Source of the DNA: Morchella semilibera | Lineage: Eukaryota; Ascomycota; Pezizomycetes; Pezizales; Morchellaceae | Assembly: GCA_009192285.1 (NCBI GenBank) | Contig: WBVU01000008.1 | Location: forward strand, 1,188,370 to 1,252,369 | Length of the DNA stretch: 64,000 nt | Direction of reading: 5' to 3' | Shown: positions 43,395-52,217 of the stretch, piece after piece | Layout of the letters: each line of letters begins with the position of its first letter | Numbering within the stretch: the first letter of the stretch is position 1 | Program-made: the position numbers and the translations under genes | The notes under the pieces: generated by a model | Database searches by the model: none | What the model was told of the DNA's origin: nothing | Seen by the model: the letters and a program-made list of their open reading frames with translations, nothing else

Positions 43395-43938
43395 CTAAGA
43401 GCGTCCATAACCTACCCATATATAGTCCTGCTGGTTACTCCACTTTAGTGCTCTTACCAAGCTAAAACCTACCAACAGATCAACCATCCTCTCATGCGCT
43501 AACCTCTCCGCCGCTTCTACCGGCGTCATATAGCCCAACCACCCCTCCCGCTCGTGCACATTCACCCCCGCCTCCGGTAGGATCTCGGCCATCTCCCAAT
43601 CCGCTGAATACACCTGTACCCCTTTACCCACTCCCGGAGGGGGACCGTGGGCAAGTAGCAACCGGGCCACGTCATAGGAGCGCCATGCGATCCGGATGGT
43701 GGGTACTAGGGAGAGGGCGCGGGAAAGAGCGGCGACGTGGGTGTATTGAGCGGTGAACTGGAGGGGGTCGGGAGTGGTGAAGCGGGCGATAAGCATGAGG
43801 GTGAGGTTCATGCGGCGGGAGGTTGGGGGAGTGGGTGGGGAAATAAATGGCGATACGGAGGAAGGGGTCGGTGGGGATCGGAGGAGGAGGAGGAGGAGGA
43901 GGTACGGACGTACATGATATACTACTAGTAGTGGCCAT
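43395..43938 (-). pseudogene. F-box/ankyrin pseudogene, frameshifted
   Basis: The ATG at 43938 (MATTSSISCT, proline run, then PIPTDPFLRIAIYFPTHS) starts an F-box, but the frame is lost near 43815 and the LSRTCH core is unreadable. The second frame (43811-43395) keeps the helix and ankyrin part: LLAHGPPPGVGKG, DWEMAEILPEAGVNV, and YMTPVEAAERLAHERMVDLL. A (GGA)n run at 43886-43904 makes the proline stretch. Confidence 0.7.
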
Positions 43939-43983
43939 ATATATGGCGAGATCTATCCCATTGTTAGTGAGTGGTGATATCAC

Positions 43984-44258
43984 TCATATATAACTGGATT
44001 CTAAGTACCTGTTTTTCGATGGCCTTTCGGAAGCATTTCGCGTTGGGAGAGTTAAGTTAACTAGTGCGGCTCAATTTAAGATTCGTGGGGCAGAGTAAAA
44101 TGCGGCTCAAATACCGGGGATCCCTGTAAATTACCCCGCTTTTACACCAAGGGTCAGGGTTATTTAATAATACGGAGCTATTTATTTTTATTTATAGAGT
44201 ACATACTTCATACAGATAGTACAGAGCTAAGAGAAACAACAATTATGGATTCTTCTTC
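43984..44258. other. intergenic, no gene seen
   Basis: AT-rich spacer including TTTATTTTTATTTATAG near 44180. Confidence 0.35.
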
Positions 44259-44882
44259 TTAAGCCTCGATCTCCGCCTTCTTATCCTTTAACTTAGCCCT
44301 GTGGACTAGACCCGAAAATAGGATCTCCATCTCAGTGTCCTCCCACTGCAACACACAATTCATAATGTAGCTTATGCGATCTGGCTTGCCTTCCATATTT
44401 GCCCCCGCCTCGACCAGCATCTTGACCATCTCTCTCCTGTTGGAGGTGACAGCGCGAAACAGTGGCTTATTATTAGGCCATAAATTTGGGTCGGCGCCAT
44501 GGTTGAGCAGTACACGTACAATGTCCTCATTACCGCTGATCACGGCATCGAGTAGTAAGAAACTTAGATATTTCCTGAGGTCGCGCTTGGTGTTGCGCAG
44601 TACACGCCGCAGGAGGCTAGGGAGTTCCCTCCTGACTGCTCGGGTGGCGAAGAGTTTCGCGTACCTCCCGAGGAGAGAGTCTAGGGTAGGGGTAAGGAGA
44701 TTGTGCAGAGAGTGGCAGGTTCGGGAGAGGGCGGAGACGGCAGATAAACTAATTTGTCGCAGCCGTGGAGTGCCATTTCGCCGGGTGTCCTTTGTAGGAA
44801 GGAAAGAGGCAACGAGGAGTAGGAGCTCGGGGGGGAGAGTGTGGAGTGATGTGGGGTGTGTGGCCATCCTCGGTAGGGTCAT
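44259..44882 (-). CDS. F-box and ankyrin-repeat protein with an in-frame F-box insertion
   Basis: 207 residues (a second ATG five codons in gives 202). F-box start LHTLPPELLLLVASFLPTKD is followed by about 17 extra residues (TRRNGTPRLRQI...) before the usual core VSALSRTCHSLHNLLTPTL. The insertion would fall in the F-box loop. Next come the family helix (ARAVRRELPSLL-like) and ankyrin repeats: LDAVISGNEDIVRVLLNHGA and LFRAVTSNRREMVKMLVEAGA. The C terminus is lysine-rich. Otherwise intact. Whether the altered F-box still binds SKP1 is uncertain. Confidence 0.82.
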   Translation of the reverse strand: MTLPRMATHPTSLHTLPPELLLLVASFLPTKDTRRNGTPRLRQISLSAVSALSRTCHSLHNLLTPTLDSLLGRYAKLFATRAVRRELPSLLRRVLRNTKRDLRKYLSFLLLDAVISGNEDIVRVLLNHGADPNLWPNNKPLFRAVTSNRREMVKMLVEAGANMEGKPDRISYIMNCVLQWEDTEMEILFSGLVHRAKLKDKKAEIEA

Positions 44883-45298
44883 GGTTGATGTCGATACATG
44901 TCGCGCGTCGACATCTGGCCACCTGGGCGCGGGGACTTCGATTGGTTACCCGCTCTTGTACTCAGGGTTTTGGCATCTTAGCTACTTTCCGGTAGAAATA
45001 TGGAGTAAAGGACCCAGAAAATGATTGGGACCTTATTCTTTTTTTTTTATTTATTTTTTTTATCTCCGGTTTCCCCATCAAATGTATGAAGATTATAGTC
45101 CACCCCCGGTATAAGAAAAACAGGTATAGAGCCCTTCTACACAATGGACATTTTGACCCTTAGGAGCGGCAAACCGAACGCAAGACAAAGGGACTACCAC
45201 CAACCCAGTAGCACGTAACAGAGAGATGAGTAGGATCACGTGCTCAAGAGACTATGGAGGGTATGTAACTTATACCAAAGGTCACATGTTTGAACCTT

Positions 45299-45811
45299 TC
45301 ACGTTCTAAACACGAATCGTGAAATATCCACTGTTATCCTCTCCGCCCCGAAGCTCGCCAACAGCTGCGCCATCTCCTCTAATGACCACAACTCCGCATG
45401 GTACATCGGCGTGTGATCCGTGCTCGGATCCTTCGCATTAATGTCCGCGCCTGCTTCCAGGAGCATTGCGGCCGCCTCGAGATTATTCAGGGTGACAGCT
45501 ACGAAGAGCGCTGGAGAGTGGTCATTGTACCACCTGTAGCGGTAGGGATTGGCGCCAGTGTTGGTGCTGTTTGGGTTGGCGCCGTTCGCGAGGGCGCGCT
45601 TGACTATTGAAGGGCGCCACGGCACTTCTAAGGCCCAAAAGAGGACGGAGGTGGCTTCTTCGCTGAAACGCTTGTTGAGGGGGCGGGAGAGGGGGGCGTA
45701 GAGGGTGTGGCAGGTGCGGGAGAAGAGGGATAGATCGCGGGTTGAAAGGTGCTCGGAAATCGTTAGAAGGAGCTCAGGAGGGAGTCTGAGTAGTGTTGTG
45801 GGGGCAGACAT
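45299..45811 (-). CDS. F-box and ankyrin-repeat protein
   Basis: 170 residues from the ATG at 45811 (MSAPTTLLRLPPELLLTISE), preferred because relatives start just before LLxLPPEL; an in-frame ATG 99 bp upstream would read through a telomere-like box. F-box core HLSTRDLSLFSRTCHTLYAP, then NKRFSEEATSVLFWALEV. Ankyrin repeats: IVKRALANGANPNSTNTG, ALFVAVTLNNLEAAAMLLEA and HAELWSLEEMAQLLASFGA. Intact; predicted SCF adaptor. Confidence 0.85.
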   Translation of the reverse strand: MSAPTTLLRLPPELLLTISEHLSTRDLSLFSRTCHTLYAPLSRPLNKRFSEEATSVLFWALEVPWRPSIVKRALANGANPNSTNTGANPYRYRWYNDHSPALFVAVTLNNLEAAAMLLEAGADINAKDPSTDHTPMYHAELWSLEEMAQLLASFGAERITVDISRFVFRT

Positions 45812-45871
45812 ACTGTACTGGGGGGATGGGGCGGGTTGTTTGGTAGTGGCCGGATGGGTGTTGTGGATATC

Positions 45872-45886
45872 TAACCCTAACCCTAA
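45872..45886. promoter_or_regulatory. telomere-like box upstream of an F-box gene
   Basis: TAACCCTAACCCTAA lies 61 bp upstream of the ATG at 45811 (on the gene strand it reads TTAGGGTTAGGGTTA). It could bind a telobox-type factor or be a remnant of DNA-break repair. Confidence 0.55.
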
Positions 45887-45989
45887 TACACCCCAAGACC
45901 ACCGAACCATTTCAATTCCTAATTTCCACTGCCGCCACCGTTGTTATTATTATTATTGCCATTTTGAATGTGAAAAGTGACAAATTGAG

Positions 45990-46760
45990 TTCACGACCTC
46001 TAAAATAGAAGATACATGATATCACCTACGTTCGCAGCTGGCATGAGTCACTTTGTCCTCATTACTCTGATACATGTGTCCCTCAAAATTAATTCCGTTA
46101 TACCGTGAGGAAGAAAGACTTAATGTTCCTAGAAGGGAATGCTTCATCATCCTCCTACTAGCATTATCACTTGTGTGCTGACACTCGTGGGCTTAAGCCA
46201 GTTAGGGACAGCTAGGACCAGCGTGCAGTTCTGCGTAACATTCAAGATGGGAGAGCCGCGCAGTTACTTGTTATCTTGGCAGAACTCAGTTAGAAGTCAA
46301 CGTGCGGCGTTCAGGCAGCAAGAACCCGCACCCACCAGTGAGTATAACGGCACGGGATCGGAGGAAGACCTAGCAACTTCAAGGGTCAAGTACCAATAAA
46401 TAATAAAGATTAAGTTCTTCCGGTATTAGGGGAATAGTTCTATGCCACTCATGGACGTCTCTACCTTCTAAGCACTCGTCACTGGGTCTGAAGGGTGCAT
46501 TTACCCTTAACCGGGAACAGGATATTTGAGTCACAAAGTAAATTCTATATTTCTATAGGATCAGAGATAACAGTTTGATGACTATAATAGAACGGCTCGG
46601 ATACAGAACTTGGACGAACGAAGCAATGACAATTCGGAGGGCAGAAACTGTACAGATGATCCTAGTAAAGCTACAAGAAAGATGCCCGTCTGAATTCAAG
46701 ATCCTGAGATACAGAATCGATTCCCCGACGGCCTCTCCTCCACAAAAGCCCCTTCTTCCT
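45990..46760. other. intergenic, no gene seen
   Basis: Shadow frames only. A (TTA)n-like run lies at 45944-45958. Confidence 0.35.
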
Positions 46761-47291
46761 TCACCAATGCCCCGTGCAACAGGTACCTTCAGGCCCCGAG
46801 TCGCCCTCACAGTCCGTCTCCGACTCTTCAGAGCCCGAATCATCGTCCAGATACTGATGGCCTACCCCCTCACTGAACATCTGCAACAGCTCCTCCAGAT
46901 CATCGCGCTCGGCTCCCGTGTGCTCCCCCGAATGGGGAAATGTCCTTACCCGCTTGTCCACGTCCGCGCCCGCCTCCAAGAGAACGCTGGCAATCTCGAA
47001 GCTGCATACTGTGACGGCGATGGCAAGCGGGCACTCGTAGTCATCACCATCCGGATCGGCGCCTTCTGCGAGGGCGCGTTTGACAATCGTCATGTTTTTG
47101 CGGGATACCGCCCAGATAAGGATGGCTGTGGGTTCGGCGGCGAAGCGCTTGGCGAGGGGAGATGTCAGGGAGGAATGTAGGTGGTGGCAGACACGGGAGA
47201 GGACAGAGAGGTCGCGGGTGGAGAGGTGGTCCGCGGTGAGAAGGAGGAGCTCGGGGGGGAGGAGATGTAGTAGTATTGCAGAGGAGGACAT
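46761..47291 (-). CDS. F-box and ankyrin-repeat protein with acidic tail
   Basis: 176 residues. MSSSAILLHLLPPELLLLTA is an unambiguous start and F-box, with core HLSTRDLSVLSRVCHHLHSS, then AKRFAAEPTAILIWAVSRKN. Ankyrin part: IVKRALAEGADPDGDDYECP, LAIAVTVCSFEIASVLLEA. The last 40 residues are acidic and Ser/Cys-rich (SGSEESETDCEGDSG) and replace the final repeat seen in relatives, so the C terminus may come from an earlier frameshift. A partial telomere-like box (ACCCTAACCC) lies at 47392-47401, 101 bp upstream. Confidence 0.82.
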   Translation of the reverse strand: MSSSAILLHLLPPELLLLTADHLSTRDLSVLSRVCHHLHSSLTSPLAKRFAAEPTAILIWAVSRKNMTIVKRALAEGADPDGDDYECPLAIAVTVCSFEIASVLLEAGADVDKRVRTFPHSGEHTGAERDDLEELLQMFSEGVGHQYLDDDSGSEESETDCEGDSGPEGTCCTGHW

Positions 47292-47433
47292 GGTGGCTGT
47301 AGTTGAGGGGATGTTGGTTTGGGAAGGGAGGGTGGGTGTTTTTATATTATGGGGGATGCCCAGCTGCAGATGTAGTATTGTGAGAACCTGGACCCTAACC
47401 CACGCCTTATTAACCCGCCCTAGCGCTCGGCTC

Positions 47434-47600
47434 CACGTGACAGGACGCCTAAGTTAATTGGCCTATCAACGAGCGCGGCCCCTCAGCGAGCGTCCACCCA
47501 AACAAAATTTCCAGCACTCGGCCACACGTGACAGGACGCCTAAGTTAATTGGCCCATCAGCGAGCGCGGCCCCTCAGCGAGCGTCCACCCCAAAATTTGG
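47434..47600. repeat. two tandem 91-bp units
   Basis: CACGTGACAGGACGCCTAAG, continuing through TTAATTGGCC(T/C)ATCA and GAGCGCGGCCCCTCAGCGAG to CGTCCACCC, occurs at 47434 and again at 47525 with very few differences, so the duplication is recent. GCCCATCAGCG in the second unit is inverted at 47624 (CGCTGATGGGC). Function unknown. Confidence 0.8.
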
Positions 47601-47855
47601 CAAAATAGCAGGCAACGCACGCTGATGGGCTGTGTTGGTGGGCAAGCTGGGCTACGTACTACATATCTTTACCAAGAAGGGACTTCGGCGTCTTAGATGG
47701 CTGCTAAGCCAAATTGCAAATAAACACGGCATTTTCAATCGAAGCCTTAAGCTGTTACTTAGGCTATATTTTAATCATGTCTTGTTTTTTTGGTATATTT
47801 TGATAATCGCTCCTAGTAATTATTGTTTTGTGGTTCGAGTGTTTGACCTGTTTTA

Positions 47856-48060
47856 TGTAAAGCCCCTACCCAGAAGTTTTCGTGATGGAATCCCATGCGA
47901 ATACCTAGCAACGAGGCTCTCCACCAAATATCTTATTATACCTTAACCACTCCTTTTTACCAACTCAAAGATATGCAAAAGGCTTCCACCAAGAGTCAAA
48001 GGATTTTACCTCTGTTCATCATTATAATTAATTGTGTTGTGGTTCGACATTTAGGACCAG
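47856..48060. repeat. dispersed repeat, copy 2 (inverted relative to 19412-19705)
   Basis: Reverse-oriented diverged copy of the repeat at 19412. Matching blocks include ACCACTCCTTTTTACCA and CCTCTGTTCATCATTATAAT, plus a CTACCCAGAAGTTTTCGTGA end at 47866. It lies between F-box genes. Confidence 0.55.
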
Positions 48061-48469
48061 GCATTAGCCCTTTTACGAGATCCAGCCTCGACAAAACACA
48101 TGCTATGCCCTGATGACGCCGCCCCCCAACTCAGGAAAATCAAGGTAGCTTCTTTGTTAAGGTTTCTAAATTCCACCTAGTGACCCCCATATTTCATGCA
48201 TCTTTTTACCTCACGATACGCGAATTAAGTTACGTATTTTTCATAATCAAGAACCCTAACCCTACATAGTACTATAGCCGGATTCAATCAACAGTATGTG
48301 ACAAGGAAGCACCTGCCACACACAAAAAACATGGACGAGCTCAATAACATTCGCTACATCTCGGCGGTGCTGTCAATCATCCCACCATGTCATCATACGA
48401 TACCAAACCTAAGCATGTACCTCAGCTTAATGATGTCTCAAGATGACAGGAACATCAACCACTCTGTAC
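48061..48469. other. intergenic with a telomere-like dimer
   Basis: AACCCTAACCCTA at 48252-48264, followed by an unremarkable stretch up to the 3' end of the next minus-strand gene. No gene seen. Confidence 0.5.
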
Positions 48470-48967
48470 TTACCCCCACGAATCCCTCAAGACAAAGTAC
48501 TCCGAGGGGTCCGGCCGCGGCAGGCGCCCTCCATACCTCTGCAACAGCCTCACCATGTTGTTATCGTTGAGGTTATACGCATATATCACGGGCGGATCAT
48601 TGAACAGATACGGGTGTGTTTGGTTTATGTCTGCGCCAGCCTCCAGAAGTAGCGTAGTGACCGGTATGTCACTGTTGATGACGGTGAGGGCCAGAAGTGG
48701 AATTCCCCTCGTCCATGGCTCCTCGTAGGACTGGCAGGTGATGTCGGCGCCGTTCGACAGGGCTCGCTTGATGAGGGCGATACGCTTGCGAGGGACGGCC
48801 CAGCAGAGGATGGAGGTGGCTTCGGCGGTGAAGCGTCTTTCGAGAAGAGGTGTGAGCAGAGTGTGGAGGTTTTGGGATGTTCGTGAGAGGAGGGATATAT
48901 CACGGGTTGGTAGCTTATCAGCAATAAGGAGAAGGAGCTCTGGGGGTAGCGAGGGCAGGGGGGCCAT
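48470..48967 (-). CDS. F-box and ankyrin-repeat protein
   Basis: 165 residues from the ATG at 48967 (MAPLPSLPPELLLLIADKLP); an in-frame ATG at 49039 gives 189. F-box core TRDISLLSRTSQNLHTLL, then ERRFTAEATSILCWAVPRKR. Ankyrin repeats: LIKRALSNGADITCQSYEE, LALTVINSDIPVTTLLLEAG and a final YAYNLNDNNMVRLLQRYGG. Intact. It is closest in style to the genes at 45811 and 47291, suggesting local tandem duplication. A telomere-like box stands at 49116-49128. Confidence 0.85.
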   Translation of the reverse strand: MAPLPSLPPELLLLIADKLPTRDISLLSRTSQNLHTLLTPLLERRFTAEATSILCWAVPRKRIALIKRALSNGADITCQSYEEPWTRGIPLLALTVINSDIPVTTLLLEAGADINQTHPYLFNDPPVIYAYNLNDNNMVRLLQRYGGRLPRPDPSEYFVLRDSWG

Positions 48968-49115
48968 GGTTGTGGTCGTGGAGGTTGTCTCGCCATGAAT
49001 GCTGAGAACGATAGAGACATAACTTATAACCACTGCCACGCCAAGTATTCAGGCACCCGACCTGTAGAGTAGTTCAAGATGGTGATGCCTGAAGGGCGTG
49101 GGTTAATTTCCACAG

Positions 49116-49128
49116 AACCCTAACCCTA
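49116..49128. promoter_or_regulatory. telomere-like box upstream of an F-box gene
   Basis: AACCCTAACCCTA, 149 bp upstream of the ATG at 48967 (77 bp upstream of the alternative ATG at 49039), in the same orientation relative to the gene as the box at 45872. Confidence 0.5.
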
Positions 49129-49449
49129 TGCCCCGATCACAGCTTTATGGGCTGCAGAATACGTTGGTCATCTCGTGCGTGCACCCGAGCACTATGAAAA
49201 TTATTTATGAATTTGTTTAAAGTGAATTATCTCTTGATTGAAAGCCAAATATTCCTTACTGATTTATCACATGTGTGCAACCTGCTGGTTATGACGCAAT
49301 CATACCTCAAAGTACCAGCTGCACTAGAGGTAGAGTAAATATACATATTCCAGGGTAGATAGACCCTGGTTATAGCCTGTTTATCATCTCCCTACCTGTA
49401 CCTTTTCTCCACAGTAGCAAACCCCGCGTTTCCACGCTCCCAGGGGTCA

Positions 49450-49765
49450 GCTGGCAGCTGTAAGATTTCCGACCGCTGCGGCGCAGGTGAGAGGTGACCA
49501 GCCGTAGCCACTGCCGTCGGGGTTCGCACCGTGTCGGAGGCAACGTTCAATGGAGGTGTAGCCGCTGTTGGGCTTTACTATGCCCAGCGCAAGATGGTTT
49601 GTGAAGTAGGTGTCGAGGAGTGGCGTGAGTAGTGTCTGAAGGGTGTCGCAGGTGCGTGAGAGAACAGGGAGGTCACCAATGGAGAGGTATGAGGCGATAT
49701 GGAGGTAAAGCTCAAGGGGTAGTGTTGGGGGTGTCGAGTTCGACAGATGAAGAAGCGTGGCCGAG
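49450..49765 (-). pseudogene. F-box/ankyrin relic, start lost and tail missing
   Basis: A single open frame reads SSATLLHLSNSTPPTLPLEL, YLHIASYLSIGDLPVLS, RTCDTLQTLLTPLLDTYF and one ankyrin repeat (IERCLRHGANPDG, WSPLTCAAAVGNLTAAS) before a TGA. The position of the start ATG reads TTATCGATAAGC (no ATG), and the last repeats are gone. Confidence 0.7.
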
Positions 49766-50079
49766 CTTATCGATAAGGTGACGTCACAGGTATGGTTGTG
49801 TAACCATATTCATAGGAAACATGAGGCTCTTCATACATGCATTCTGATGTCTATGAAGCACTATCGCTAGCTAGCCAAGGAAACAGCCTAACCAGAAATA
49901 TTCCAAGGGCATATCATCTGGTACACTGTAGACCAAGGACTTCATAGCATATATTGTCAGCCCTCGAACCGCTCATCGAGATACGTCTCTCAACCTTATC
50001 GCCGTAATGATTCAGGGGCCATCACTGCCCCGTAGCACACCAAAAGGCGAATCATATTCTCATTGCAGCATCTATTCGC

Positions 50080-50445
50080 CTACATGACCGGCGCCCCACC
50101 GCTCCTGTCCGATATCGGCTCGTGAACGTCGGCACCAGCGTCGAGCAGGATCTTGCTGCATCCAGTTTGTTGAAAAAAAATGGCCAAGTGAAGGGGGGTT
50201 GGGCTGCACTTAACGTCCGCGCCATTCTTGAGGGCACGTTCGATGGAGGCGACGCTCTGTCCTGGAGTCACTGCCTAGACGGGAATAAAGCTGGCCTGTG
50301 CTGTGAAGTGGGTATCGGGGGTGGTGGTAAGCTTTGTATAGAGAGACGACAACTCCGCGAAAGGACGGAGACAACTTCCGTGCTGAGGCTTTCCATGATT
50401 AGGAGAAGGAGCTTGAAGGGTGAGAGAAGCATGATTGCTGGAAGG
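50080..50445 (-). pseudogene. F-box/ankyrin relic
   Basis: Upstream frame: KLLLLIMESLSTEVVSVLS, RSCRL. A frame change follows, then LYTKLTTTPDTHFTAQASFI, a TAG, and a readable ankyrin part: VASIERALKNGADVKCSP, TPLHLAIFFQQTGCSKILLD. At least one indel and one nonsense codon. Confidence 0.65.
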
Positions 50446-50576
50446 GATACGGTTTGAGGTGTGATGTTTACCCTTTATTTTATTGACATTGCCGGTATTT
50501 GATTTATCCCTTGAAGCGGCAATTGCAATTACCACAATTTTTAACTACATAGCATACGAACACGAATTTTCCGTGT

Positions 50577-51183
50577 CTAGGAGCCTTGCTCGAGCCCGAC
50601 TAGGATCCGATGATTTAACATGGTCAAGGCGCCAGAACCACCGGGGAACTTTTTCTGCGAGTCACCTCCGCACTCGCTACAGAGCTTAGGACCATGTTCC
50701 TGCAGAGCTCTGCTCACCAATCTAAAATCCTCGACCCCATGTCCACCCCTTCCCCATTGTGGTGGCGTTGGTGGCCTTGCAGCCCCATAACTCACCAGCA
50801 GATGAACCACATCCTCATTATTCAATTTGTATGCATGCATTACGGACATCTCATTGTTCCCGGGGGCAATTGCTTGTTTAACATCCGCCCCAGCTTCAAG
50901 CAAGACCTTTGCAGGTTCTCGGCAAAAACCGCTGTGCACAAGGGTGTGCAGTCCCTGCCCCCGTTCAGATTGGCGCCGTACATGAGGGCGCGCTCGATGA
51001 GCGTGAGGTCCTAGTCAAATGCTATTGCCCAGGTGAGGAATCGGCCTGCGCAGTGAATATAGAGTTCAGGGCGGGGGTGACGATGGACGCCGTGGGAGGT
51101 GCGTGAGAGCCCGGAGATCACGCATGGTACGTTAGGTATCTGGCGATCACGAAGAAGAGTTCCGGGGGCAGTGAGGTAAGCAT
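50577..51183 (-). pseudogene. F-box/ankyrin pseudogene with several lesions
   Basis: The ATG at 51183 starts MLTSLPPELFFVIARYLTYH, then TGA. A second frame has ISGLSRTSHGVHRHPRPELY and a TAG after FLTWAIAFD. A third part has LTLIERALMYGANLNGGRD and CTPLCTAVFAENL. A final frame (50939-50577) holds KVLLEAGADVKQAIAPGN and YKLNNEDVVHLLVSYGA. All family modules are present in order but separated by two frame changes and two stops. Confidence 0.7.
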
Positions 51184-51228
51184 GATGAGCGGAAGGATTC
51201 GTTGATCGAGAAAGGATGGGGTTGTATA

Positions 51229-51318
51229 GTACTACGGGTGTAGGGGTAAGTCTGTAGACACCTACTGCTGTTGCAACCACGACCACCGTCTACAGACTTA
51301 CCCCTACCCCCGTAGTAC
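51229..51318. mobile_element. 90-bp foldback element
   Basis: The 31-bp arms GTACTACGGGTGTAGGGGTA, AGTCTGTAGAC (51229-51259) and their complement (51288-51318) differ at one or two positions around a 28-bp loop. It lies just upstream of the F-box relic that starts at 51183. Non-coding. Confidence 0.75.
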
Positions 51319-51343
51319 ATGTAGATATAGATTTACCATCGAT

Positions 51344-51357
51344 CACGTGATCACGTG
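51344..51357. promoter_or_regulatory. double CACGTG palindrome
   Basis: CACGTGATCACGTG is a perfect 14-bp palindrome holding two E-box (CACGTG) sites, as recognised by bHLH factors. Whether it is used is unknown: no intact gene starts close by. Confidence 0.35.
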
Positions 51358-52108
51358 TGCACTACATAGTAATGCGCCGTCGGTGCGCGACCGGGGTCTT
51401 GGCCTTGGGTTTGTGGCGTACCTAAGCTCCCTGATATCAAAAACAATCTTTTGGAATTACTTTCAGAGTTACTCTGTCAACATTCTATATCCCTACAAGT
51501 TACTTCAAGTGGTTATTCTGTCAAGAAACCCAAGAAGTTTATATATTAGTTCGCGTGACGGAGTCGTCATAGTGGGTTAGGGTTACTGGCTTGCGACCAA
51601 CCGTTTCAAGAATGATTGTCCTCTCCACCGTGCCCACTGGCATCGTTGTCGGGAAAGGTTAAGAGCGGCTGTCAAATTACAAACCAGAATGTGTACGTCA
51701 CGTAGCTAATAGAACTCTACATAACCCCATACATTTTCCGTGGTAGGCCTTGCTGAATGCTGCTTTATTCTAGCCGCCACTTCATATATTATTGGTAACG
51801 CTACATGTACGCATGAGAGTTATGTTGCGGGTTTCTTATACCCCTAGAACATCACAAAGGGGGGGGGTTGTTCGCTGTAATAGTGGGTGAATCCTCAATT
51901 TAATACGTCTCTGTTGTACTCATTAGAAGTCCTACTACCGGGGGCAATATTAGAGCCTACGGTATCTAGGAGTTCAATTAACTTAAGCCCTTTGGATCCA
52001 TGTAGTAAACAGTAATATAATACAAGAAATTAAATAAAACCCCATATACCCGCACACACTCAAACGTATGGCGCGGCGTGTTTTAAAGGTGACATAAATT
52101 GCGTTGCG
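51358..52108. other. intergenic with a telomere-like dimer
   Basis: GGGTTAGGGTTA at 51574-51585 and a 9-G run near 51859. No gene seen. Confidence 0.45.
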
Positions 52109-52217
52109 AACAACTTTTCAACAGAACAGGATCAAAAATCTATGAAGCCAAATTGTAGGCATAGGTATGGTAAAGATGGCTTCATAGATTTTTGATATCT
52201 TGTGTCGAAAAGTTATT
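52109..52217. mobile_element. 109-bp foldback element
   Basis: The left arm 52109-52150 (AACAACTTTTCAACAGAAC, then ATCAAAAATCTATGAAGCCA) is inverted at 52177-52217 with a handful of mismatches. The inner 20 bases (ATCAAAAATCTATGAAGCCA) are perfect. A smaller hairpin TCCAGCCA, TAAAG, TGGCTGGA follows at 52323-52343. Non-coding. Confidence 0.75.
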
